From a virus, in IMG/VR virus record IMGVR_UViG_3300001533_000703, positions 1 to 28,282 of that record: a stretch of 28,282 nucleotides of DNA; one strand, written 5' to 3'. This document shows positions 1 to 5,983 of this stretch, piece after piece. The notes under the pieces were generated by a model, which saw only the letters and a program-made list of their open reading frames with translations, was not told the origin of the DNA and made no database searches. The first letter of the stretch is position 1; every line of letters begins with the position of its first letter. A program made the position numbers and the translations under genes.

Positions 1-65
1 TCTAACCGCTCTTTTTCAGCAAGGGCCTTCCAGGCGCCCTCGCTCATGGTCTCTTCTTTAAACAT
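1..65 (-). CDS. 5' end of an unidentified minus-strand gene (partial)
   Basis: Only the first 21 codons lie in the window. They begin at the ATG complementary to 63-65 and read MFKEETMSEGAWKALAEKER, then run off the left edge. A perfect AGGAGG Shine-Dalgarno sits 7 bases upstream on the minus strand and a candidate promoter lies at 93-122, so the start is well supported. The gene is transcribed away from the structural genes and so marks a divergent junction. Too little is present to name a product. Confidence 0.6.
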   Translation of the reverse strand, partial: MFKEETMSEGAWKALAEKERL

Positions 66-92
66 ATCGTCCTCCTTACTATCTAAGAGTGT

Positions 93-122
93 ATCATAAA
101 ACAATACGATATATAACTTCAA
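93..122 (-). promoter_or_regulatory. Candidate sigma70-type promoter of the left minus-strand gene
   Basis: On the minus strand there is a -35-like TTGAAG (complement of 117-122), an 18-base spacer and a -10-like TATGAT (complement of 93-98). Transcription would start near position 86 and give a leader of about 20 bases containing the AGGAGG site of the gene at 1-65. The same -35 hexamer is used by the candidate + strand promoter at 667-695. The call rests on motif matching only. Confidence 0.45.
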
Positions 123-157
123 CAATAGCATATCAGATAAAAAAATAAAAAACTTTT

Positions 158-221
158 GTGTACTACTATACAATTGTGTACTGTACTGGTATTTGCTTAA
201 CAATCGTTTACTGTATAACTG
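158..221. repeat. Operator-like direct and inverted repeats
   Basis: Two 15-base direct repeats, CAATTGTGTACTGTA (171-185) and CAATCGTTTACTGTA (201-215), differ at two positions and are spaced exactly 30 bases apart, about three helical turns. A near-perfect palindrome, TATACAATTGTGTA (167-180), overlaps the first copy. CTGTATA/CTGTATAG steps follow to 221. Two sites on the same face of the helix in a divergent intergenic region suggest binding sites for a dimeric regulator. The regulator is not in the window. Confidence 0.45.
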
Positions 222-253
222 TATAGTGGTTTTTTGAGCTGCAATAATCAGCA

Positions 254-279
254 GGTAACAGGTAACGGGTAACGGTAAT
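254..279. repeat. Four tandem GGTAAC/T short repeats
   Basis: GGTAAC occurs at 254-259, 261-266 and 268-273, followed by GGTAAT at 274-279, a roughly heptameric array. No coding frame explains it. It could be a protein-binding array or simple slippage-generated sequence. Confidence 0.5.
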
Positions 280-331
280 GGTCAATAGCACAGTGGTATA
301 TAGTGATTTAGTGTACTAAGGTGCTAAGACA

Positions 332-368
332 CCCCCGGGGGATTAAAACGTTGCCTACGGCACCCCCC
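332..368. other. GC-rich palindrome and hairpin element
   Basis: This is an isolated GC-rich block in AT-rich intergenic DNA. CCCCCGGGGG (332-341) is a perfect palindrome. The GGGGG arm can instead pair with CCCCC at 363-367, stacking on an inner hairpin TGCC-TAC-GGCA (352-362). No U-tract follows, so it does not look like an intrinsic terminator. Its role is unknown. Confidence 0.35.
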
Positions 369-420
369 TATGTCTATCCCACCCCTGTCAAATTTTCCTA
401 TAAAAATAACCTCCTATAGC

Positions 421-464
421 CCTCTCTGTATAATATTCCTATCCTCTCTATATAAAACTCCTAT
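421..464. repeat. 22-bp tandem direct repeat (iteron-like)
   Basis: Two adjacent 22-base units, 421-442 and 443-464, match at 19 of 22 positions. Each starts with CCTCTCT and ends with TCCTAT around a TATAA core. Further TCCTAT copies occur at 396-401 and 412-417, and a degraded unit follows from 467. The block lies in non-coding DNA. Such arrays are typical of replication or partition protein binding sites, but I cannot assign a function. Confidence 0.5.
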
Positions 465-529
465 AACCATCTTTATATAAAATTTGAAAAGAGGCATAGT
501 GGGTAAAGACTACTGTTGTAGATTACTCT

Positions 530-632
530 GAGAGCCACGAGAACGCCCACCACGCCATATTATAGGCAAAGTGGTACTTCTTACCAATAATGGGGTAAAG
601 TGAGGCGTACTGGCGTTTATGAGAGTGCTCTC
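530..632. ncRNA. Candidate structured RNA (or DNA packaging signal): nested inverted repeats
   Basis: Four pairs of complementary arms are nested in 103 non-coding bases: GAGAGC (530-535) with GCTCTC (627-632), AACGCC (542-547) with GGCGTT (612-617), ACGCC (552-556) with GGCGT (604-608), and an inner hairpin TGGTA (572-576) with TACCA (582-586). TTACC (581-585) can alternatively pair with GGTAA (594-598). The correct nesting order suggests one elongated stem with internal loops. The position, in the non-coding region upstream of the packaging genes, would also suit a cos or pac region. Transcription is not shown, so strand is left open. Confidence 0.35.
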
Positions 633-666
633 TAGACCCCCTCCCTATATTTGTGGTACAGTTATG

Positions 667-695
667 TTGAAGGAACAGGACCAAAATTTTATAAA
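667..695 (+). promoter_or_regulatory. Candidate promoter of the 889-2566 cassette
   Basis: TTGAAG (667-672), a 17-base spacer and TATAAA (690-695) form a plausible sigma70-type promoter reading toward the zinc ribbon gene. Transcription from about 702 would give a leader of roughly 185 bases that includes the paired elements at 733-771. It is a motif match only. Confidence 0.4.
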
Positions 696-732
696 AACCA
701 AGGTTTTACAGGGTATAATGGCGTATAGTCAA

Positions 733-771
733 TCTGCATTCTAGGGGCTTTAAATGCAGAAAATTCCCTAG
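733..771 (+). promoter_or_regulatory. Interlocking hairpins in the 5' leader (switch or pseudoknot geometry)
   Basis: TCTGCATT (733-740) is exactly complementary to AATGCAGA (753-760). The loop of that hairpin begins with CTAGGG (741-746), which is exactly complementary to CCCTAG (766-771). The strand order is that of an H-type pseudoknot, or of two mutually exclusive hairpins. With no linker between the first strands, a full pseudoknot would be strained. It lies about 120 bases upstream of the zinc ribbon gene, within its likely leader. Confidence 0.35.
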
Positions 772-888
772 TACAAAAAATATTTTTGGAAAATTTAAAA
801 ATATGGGTATTACTGAGGGCGGTCTCTTGTGTTTTATTTTAGTTGATGGTATATTGATCAAGCCGGAGGGGCAAAAGGAGAATGTATT

Positions 889-1074
889 ATGCCGACTTAT
901 GATTATATATGTGATAAATGCGGGAAGGTGGTGGAGATATTTCATCAGATGGATGAGGATAAGGAGTACCGGTGTGAGTGCGGAAACGTGCTTAGGAAAA
1001 AAGTGAGCGGGGGGACAAATACGCTGTACAAGTCTCCGGGGTTCACGCAATATAAAGGAAGGAACGGTTCATGA
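889..1074 (+). CDS. FmdB-type zinc ribbon protein
   Basis: This 61-residue protein starts MPTYDYICDKCGKVVE, the hallmark of the FmdB/CxxC_CxxC zinc ribbon family. C8 and C11 form the first zinc knuckle and C29 and C31 (CECG) the second. An AAGGAG site about 8 bases upstream supports the start. The family is small and its biochemical role is poorly known; phages often carry one near the packaging genes. A DNA- or protein-binding role is the usual guess. The stop overlaps the next start as ATGA (1071-1074), so the two genes are probably translationally coupled. The basic C-terminus (about residues 35-61) is variable in such proteins. Identification of the fold is firm and the function is not. 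Confidence 0.8.
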   Translation: MPTYDYICDKCGKVVEIFHQMDEDKEYRCECGNVLRKKVSGGTNTLYKSPGFTQYKGRNGS

Positions 1075-1358
1075 CAAGAGATGTGAAGCGGGCGAGTTTG
1101 GAAGAGGTCTCGGCATATTGCAGTCTGCCGGTGGCCGTGATACGGCAGTATGAGAGCCATCCTGATATTCCATTGGATTTTTTGACGTGGGTGTGCTTGG
1201 CTTCCTATTTTGGGAGGCAGATGCTTCAGACGCCGTTTATTATACACCACCTTGAGTGGCCGGTGGCAGAGACGTACTTTATGTACCTGAAGAACGGCGA
1301 GCCGGTGCAGTATAGCGCAAAAAAGGCGGTGAAGCTGATACAATGGAGAAAAATATGA
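1071..1358 (+). CDS. Hypothetical 95-residue protein, possibly HTH
   Basis: I do not recognise a named family. The first half (residues 8-55, SLEEVSAYCSLPVAVIRQYE onward) has the helical rhythm of a Cro/XRE-like helix-turn-helix, and the remainder is mixed aromatic and hydrophobic. There is no signal peptide or transmembrane helix. The start overlaps the zinc ribbon stop as ATGA and the end overlaps the phosphoesterase start as ATGA (1355-1358). It is therefore the middle member of a translationally coupled three-gene cassette. A small DNA-binding partner of the phosphoesterase is possible but is only an inference. Confidence 0.6.
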   Translation: MTRDVKRASLEEVSAYCSLPVAVIRQYESHPDIPLDFLTWVCLASYFGRQMLQTPFIIHHLEWPVAETYFMYLKNGEPVQYSAKKAVKLIQWRKI

Positions 1359-2566
1359 TACAGAATATACCAACGGAGAGATTGAGGCTGGTGATAGAAT
1401 ATGCAGAGAAGCATGGATATGAGGAGACGGAGAAGACCTTGCAGGTCAAAAAAGAGACCGTAAAACGATACGCGAGAGAGTATAAAAAGCGGATGGAGCA
1501 GAAAGAAGCACGGGTGACTGATCAGGTCGTCCAGAAAGATAAAATTACGCAGACCGTGCTCAGCCCTGCAAAATTTACAAACGTGGAGCAGTTGGCAGAA
1601 TATTGCGACATAGATGTGGGGGTGTGGAAAGCCGATAAAATACGGACAAACCAGTGGGGGTCGTCCAAAGACCCGATGTGGCAGTTTAGAGTGGAGTGGA
1701 CACGCAGAAAAGGACTCTCACCGGAAAGCGCGGCGCAGTCCGTTAAACAGGTGCTCGATACCTATACATACCCCGTGGGGAATAAGAAAAAAATGCGCCC
1801 CATAGGGAATAAAATGCTTGAGATAGCTATCCCTGACCTCCATATGGGGAGATTCGTGGAGACAGAAGGAGAGCCGTATACCTTGCAGACGGCATACGAC
1901 AGATGGTTGGATGCACATCAGTATTTCTTTGCAAGATATGAAGATACCGCTATAGATAAAGTGATCATCAGTATAGGGAATGACTTTTTTAATGTGGATA
2001 ACGGGAGAGGGACAACAACCCACGGCACACCGCAGAGAGAACAGTCGAGCTATCAGGTGTCCTTTGAGATGGGATTGCGGGCTTGCGTGGAGGCGGTGGA
2101 CTTGTGGCGGGAAAAAGCACCGGTGCAGGTGGTTATCGTACAGGGCAACCATGATAATGAACGAGACTTCTACCTTGGCACAGCCTTACAGGCATGGTAT
2201 AGAAAGGATGAGGACACAACCATAGATAATGCGCATACGCCGAGAAAATATGTGGTGTACGGAAAAACATTGCTGGGATTTTCCCATGGACAGAAGGATT
2301 ATAAGCGGTTGCCCACCGTGTTCCATAGTGAACAGCGGGATGCACTGAAGGATATCCATTTTATTGAGTTTCATGTGGGGCATATCCATCAGGAGAGAAT
2401 GATAGAAAGCGCCGGTAACTGCGTTATACGCAGTGTTCCCAGCTTGGCAAGCAAAAGTGTGTGGGAGACAGAGATGGGTTTTTCCAGCCTTAAACAGGCA
2501 ATGGCGTTCCTGTGGGACAAGGAAAAAGGATTGGATACAATAAATTATTACACTATATTGACATAG
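1355..2566 (+). CDS. HTH-metallophosphoesterase fusion (calcineurin-like)
   Basis: The first 50 or so residues form a basic helical segment (EYAEKHGYEETEKTLQVKKE) resembling a resolvase/HTH DNA-binding domain. The C-terminal part has all calcineurin-like metallophosphoesterase motifs: DLH (D161, H163), GND (D210), GNHDNE (N265, H266, D267), SHG (H311) and GHIH (H343, H345). These residues bind a dinuclear metal centre that hydrolyses phosphodiesters or phosphomonoesters. The start is placed at 1355 rather than the in-frame ATG at 1343. It has GGAGA 5 bases upstream and overlaps the preceding stop as ATGA, as in the gene before it. Related phage proteins lie next to terminase genes and may act on DNA ends or in host takeover. 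Enzyme class is confident and substrate is unknown. Confidence 0.85.
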   Translation: MIQNIPTERLRLVIEYAEKHGYEETEKTLQVKKETVKRYAREYKKRMEQKEARVTDQVVQKDKITQTVLSPAKFTNVEQLAEYCDIDVGVWKADKIRTNQWGSSKDPMWQFRVEWTRRKGLSPESAAQSVKQVLDTYTYPVGNKKKMRPIGNKMLEIAIPDLHMGRFVETEGEPYTLQTAYDRWLDAHQYFFARYEDTAIDKVIISIGNDFFNVDNGRGTTTHGTPQREQSSYQVSFEMGLRACVEAVDLWREKAPVQVVIVQGNHDNERDFYLGTALQAWYRKDEDTTIDNAHTPRKYVVYGKTLLGFSHGQKDYKRLPTVFHSEQRDALKDIHFIEFHVGHIHQERMIESAGNCVIRSVPSLASKSVWETEMGFSSLKQAMAFLWDKEKGLDTINYYTILT

Positions 2567-2585
2567 TTGTAAATATTTATATAAT
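2558..2585 (+). promoter_or_regulatory. Perfect-consensus promoter of the packaging operon, with operator-like inverted repeat
   Basis: TTGACA (2558-2563), a 16-base spacer and TATAAT (2580-2585) match both sigma70 hexamers exactly. It overlaps the 3' end of the phosphoesterase gene and predicts a start near 2592, a few bases before the AGGAG site of the gene at 2606. An inverted repeat GTTGTA (2566-2571) / TACAAC (2585-2590) brackets the spacer and -10 and could be an operator. This is the best promoter match I found in the window and the likely start of the head-gene transcript. Confidence 0.7.
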
Positions 2586-2605
2586 ACAACGTATAGGAGA
2601 GAAAC

Positions 2606-2878
2606 ATGATAGTAAAAGTGACAGGTAATGTGAATGGAATTTACAAAGAGAAGACATACGATGCAGTAGAGGAGTACACCTTTACCAATCGCTGTGATGA
2701 ATTGGGAGATACCGTATTTAGTGGTAGTGAGGATGTGCCGTACTCACTCTTGGAGTTGGTATTCGCAAAAAAAGACCCTGAGTTTATTTCATTTAACACA
2801 CGGGCGTATATTATGACAGGAGATTTGGGGAAAACAGTAGACGTACTGCATTACGATTCACGTAAAGAGGGATACTGA
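2606..2878 (+). CDS. Hypothetical 90-residue protein
   Basis: There is no recognisable family. The protein is short, acidic and soluble-looking (MIVKVTGNVNGIYKEKTYDA), with no membrane segment or cysteine motif. An AGGAG site 7-8 bases upstream supports the start. It is the first gene after the consensus promoter at 2558-2585, and its stop overlaps the small terminase start by one base (TGATG at 2876-2880), so it should be co-translated with the packaging genes. Confidence 0.6.
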   Translation: MIVKVTGNVNGIYKEKTYDAVEEYTFTNRCDELGDTVFSGSEDVPYSLLELVFAKKDPEFISFNTRAYIMTGDLGKTVDVLHYDSRKEGY

Positions 2879-3498
2879 TGGATTATCAGGAAATAATAAC
2901 TAAACTAGAACAGAACTCTGTGTGGTTTAGTACATTGTTGCCTAAACAGCGTCTATTTGTTGCTGAATATTGTACGAATGGCTTTGATGCTGATAAGGCG
3001 GCAAAAGTGCTTGGAGGAAGCAGACAGCCTTCCGTGTACTTGGAGAAGGAGCCGATACAGGAAGCAATAAAAGAGTTCGTGTCGGCTGTGTTAGTAGACA
3101 AAGCATACAAACTTGAATCAAAAATAATGGATACACTTTGGAGACGGGCATTTTATTCACCGTTGGATTTTATTAACGGTAACGGTGAGCCTCTTACTGC
3201 GGACGGCAGTCCGTTTGACCCCGACAACTTTGATCTGAAAGAATATAAAGAACGCTTGGGGGATAACGCTTGCGTAATTGACAATATTAAAAACACGATG
3301 CATCCGCGTAACCCTGATATTAAGAGTGTCGTGGTAGTGCTTGCAGACAGAAATCAGGCACTGAAACAATTGTCACAGTATGCAGGTTTGGCAAAAGAAG
3401 AGGATGCGAATAAACCAAGCTCCTTTGTCGTGAACGTAAATATGAATGAACCGGATGAATATAAACAGGTAAAAATACACGAGTTTAAAGGAAAGTAA
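2878..3498 (+). CDS. terS: Terminase small subunit
   Basis: Residues 23-70 (KQRLFVAEYCTNGFDADKAA and on) match the N-terminal HTH pattern of phage small terminases, which begin with a Lys-Gln-x-x-Phe-x-x-x-Tyr stretch and an Ala-rich recognition helix. The middle region is helical and probably oligomerises. The protein recognises the packaging site on the phage DNA and loads the motor. Its length (206 residues) is in the normal range. It lies directly upstream of the large subunit with a 13-base gap and overlaps the previous stop by one base. The C-terminal tail (DANKPSSFVVNVNMNEPDEY) is acidic and would contact the large subunit. Confidence 0.8.
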   Translation: MDYQEIITKLEQNSVWFSTLLPKQRLFVAEYCTNGFDADKAAKVLGGSRQPSVYLEKEPIQEAIKEFVSAVLVDKAYKLESKIMDTLWRRAFYSPLDFINGNGEPLTADGSPFDPDNFDLKEYKERLGDNACVIDNIKNTMHPRNPDIKSVVVVLADRNQALKQLSQYAGLAKEEDANKPSSFVVNVNMNEPDEYKQVKIHEFKGK

Positions 3499-3511
3499 TA
3501 AGAAGGACATT

Positions 3512-5983
3512 ATGGGTTTAGATATTTCTTTACATCCAAAGCAATTATTGGCGCTTACAAGCCCTGCTAATGAGATATTATATGGGGGCGCTGTGGGGGG
3601 TGGTAAAGCGTTAGCTTTAGATACCCCCATATTTACACCTGATGGTTGGAAAACCATAGAGACACTGTCTGTGGGTGATCGTGTGTTTGATGAACGAGGT
3701 AAACCTTGCTCTGTAGTAGCAAAATCTGAAGTGTTTACTGACAGACCCACATATGAGATATTTTTTGATAACAAAGAACATTTCAGTATAATTGCTGATG
3801 GTGCGCATGAATGGGTTATTAAAGGTAAAGTACGTACAACAGAAGAGTTATTTAATCGTAAAAAAAGAAGTTCGATTACTGTTGCTGAAGCGTTGGAGCT
3901 TCCTGAAAAAGAATTACCGATACATCCCTATATATTGGGGGCATATGTAAACGGCGATGGTATGCGGGACGTTAAACACCTGAAAGGTATGCACTTGTCT
4001 AAACGGTGCAGTAGCACAGGAATTAATCTGCAAACATTTGAAGACGGTAAATATTACGATAAGGAGAATTGGAAAGCTCTGATAAAAGAACTTGGGATTG
4101 ATGAAGATAAACATATTCCTGAGATATATTTTACTGCGAGCTACGAACAGCGTCTTGAGCTTATACAGGGTATATTTGATGTACGAGGCACTATATTCAG
4201 TGATGCGTATTCCTATAAGCGGTCTGTGGGGCAAGTGGAGATATACACGGACACTGAACAGATGGCAAAGGATATAACATTCTTGTTAGCGTCTCTGGGA
4301 GAGAAAGCGCATTGGTATCCGAGAGTTGTGAATTTGTATGGGCAAAAGTGGCGTGTACGATTTTACCCCACTCTTATTGTGTTTAAATCAAAAAACAGGA
4401 TAAGAATAGAGAACAAAGCGTTAGAGACTACCCCTAATCGTGGTAAGAAATTAACTAAAATAACAAGCATAAAACAGGTACTGTCTCAACCCACTCAATG
4501 TATTCAGGTTGATAGTCCTAGTCATTGTTTTCTTGCCGGTAGATTGCTTGTTCCTACACATAACAGCTTTCTTATGCGTGTGGCGAGTATTATATGGGCT
4601 ATGGAGTGTCCCGGCATACAAATATATCTGTTTCGTCTTACAAGAAAAGAGTTAGATGATAACCATATGGTAGGCAGTGGCGGTTATTATGATTTATTGG
4701 GGGAAGCAGTAAACAGAAAATATGTAAAGATAAATGAGTCCAAACATGAAATACAATTTAGAAATGGCCCCCATGGCACGTTTATAAACGGCAGTATTAT
4801 TCATTTATGCCATTGTCAGCATGAGACTGACAAATATTTGTATCAGGGCGCTGAGATGGCGGTGATGATGATTGATGAGTCAACACACTTTACATGGAGT
4901 AAATATACTTACTTGCGTACTCGTGTGCGTATACCGAAAGGATGGACCCCACCGAAGAGCTTTACTGATAAATGGGGGACTAGCTTTTTTCCAAGAATAC
5001 TTCTTGGGTCAAACCCCGGAGGTATCAGTCATGCGTCACATAGGAAAGAATTTGTAAAAATAGCAAAGCCATTGACAATTGTACAGATGCCTAAGAGCCG
5101 TGGAGGCATGCTCAGGCAATTTATACCGGCTAGGTTAGAGGATAACCCTAGTATAGATAAAGATGAGTATGAGGGGCGTGTTATGGGTGTCGGCAATGAA
5201 GCAGTGGCTCGTATGCTTCTTGAGGGTGATTGGGATGCTGTGGCTGGCGGTATGTTTGATGATGTATGGGATTACCATGTACATATGATAGAACCGTTTG
5301 ATATACCAAGCGAGTGGTATGTTGATCGGTCATTTGACTGGGGGTCTACTGACCCGTTCAGTGTCGGCTGGTGGGCGCAGAGTGACGGCAGTGAAGTGAC
5401 ACTACGCAATGGTGAAAAGGTTACCTACCCGAAAGGAACATTATTCCGGATAGCGGAGTGGTATGGTTGGACGGGTACAGAGAATGAGGGGCTTGGTCTT
5501 ACAGGATATGAGATTGGTCAGGGCATAAAACGCATAGAAGAGACCAATGAGATATTTAAGACGATACCTAAAGTATACCCTGGTCCGGGAGATTCACAGG
5601 CATGGAACAGCAGTCCTAAGCATGATTCTAGTTATCGTTCTACTATACAAGAACTTAACAGCGGTTATTATGGGTCTGACAGGTATAAAATGTTTGATAT
5701 TTTTACAAAAGCAGACAAGACAGAGGGGACACGTGTACGGGGTTGGGACATTCTTAGGACTCTATTGAAAAATTCTACAAAATTTCCTAAAGTAGATAGG
5801 GAATGTTTATTCTTTTTTAATACATGTGAGACACCGGCGAGAATAATTCCGACTGTAATACGACATGAACGGAAAATAGAAGACATAGCGGACAAACAAG
5901 AAGACCATGTACTTGATGAAATACGATATCGAGTACAGCACACAGTTCAGAGAACACGCCGAATAAATACTAGGATAGGGTAA
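3512..5983 (+). CDS. terL: Terminase large subunit, interrupted by an in-frame intein
   Basis: This is the ATPase and nuclease of the DNA packaging motor. The 823-residue precursor contains an intein at residues 33-351. Splicing would leave a 504-residue protein of normal size. Excision rebuilds the Walker A motif GGAVGGGK-S (residues 25-32 joined to S352). Walker B is MAVMMIDE (449-456, D455 and E456). The RNase H-like nuclease has D609 (RSFDWGSTDPF), D694 (YPGPGDSQ) and D802 (VLDEIRY), the expected acidic triad. The start has AAGGA upstream. The stop overlaps the portal start by one base (TAATG). Since the P-loop is split by the insertion, packaging should depend on protein splicing. Confidence 0.95.
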   Translation: MGLDISLHPKQLLALTSPANEILYGGAVGGGKALALDTPIFTPDGWKTIETLSVGDRVFDERGKPCSVVAKSEVFTDRPTYEIFFDNKEHFSIIADGAHEWVIKGKVRTTEELFNRKKRSSITVAEALELPEKELPIHPYILGAYVNGDGMRDVKHLKGMHLSKRCSSTGINLQTFEDGKYYDKENWKALIKELGIDEDKHIPEIYFTASYEQRLELIQGIFDVRGTIFSDAYSYKRSVGQVEIYTDTEQMAKDITFLLASLGEKAHWYPRVVNLYGQKWRVRFYPTLIVFKSKNRIRIENKALETTPNRGKKLTKITSIKQVLSQPTQCIQVDSPSHCFLAGRLLVPTHNSFLMRVASIIWAMECPGIQIYLFRLTRKELDDNHMVGSGGYYDLLGEAVNRKYVKINESKHEIQFRNGPHGTFINGSIIHLCHCQHETDKYLYQGAEMAVMMIDESTHFTWSKYTYLRTRVRIPKGWTPPKSFTDKWGTSFFPRILLGSNPGGISHASHRKEFVKIAKPLTIVQMPKSRGGMLRQFIPARLEDNPSIDKDEYEGRVMGVGNEAVARMLLEGDWDAVAGGMFDDVWDYHVHMIEPFDIPSEWYVDRSFDWGSTDPFSVGWWAQSDGSEVTLRNGEKVTYPKGTLFRIAEWYGWTGTENEGLGLTGYEIGQGIKRIEETNEIFKTIPKVYPGPGDSQAWNSSPKHDSSYRSTIQELNSGYYGSDRYKMFDIFTKADKTEGTRVRGWDILRTLLKNSTKFPKVDRECLFFFNTCETPARIIPTVIRHERKIEDIADKQEDHVLDEIRYRVQHTVQRTRRINTRIG
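3608..4564 (+). mobile_element. Class 3 intein with a degenerate LAGLIDADG endonuclease domain
   Basis: A 319-residue insertion lies between K32 and S352 of the large terminase. The N-terminal splicing block begins with Ala (ALALDTPIFTPDGW) instead of Cys or Ser. The class 3 WCT set is complete: W101 in IADGAHEWV (block B, with H99), C330 in CIQVDSPSHC (block F) and T349 in VPTHN (block G), followed by the terminal N351 and Ser+1. In this class the block F cysteine attacks first and forms a branched intermediate. The homing domain has one intact motif, PYILGAYVNGDG (D149), and a second, IQGIFDVRG, in which Arg225 replaces the catalytic aspartate. Splicing is likely intact, while double-strand cutting is probably lost. 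Confidence 0.9.

Noticed and set aside
254-279. GGTAAC array as a CRISPR-like array
   Set aside because: Units are only 6-7 bases with no spacers.
714-719. Perfect TATAAT as a promoter
   Set aside because: No -35-like hexamer is found at 16-18 bases and there is no extended -10 TG.
803-1006. 67-codon ORF overlapping the zinc ribbon gene
   Set aside because: There is no ribosome site, the composition is not protein-like, and the overlapping frame encodes a clear zinc ribbon.
1343-1354. Earlier in-frame ATG for the phosphoesterase
   Set aside because: It has a weaker ribosome site and would break the ATGA overlap pattern that is seen with the start at 1355.
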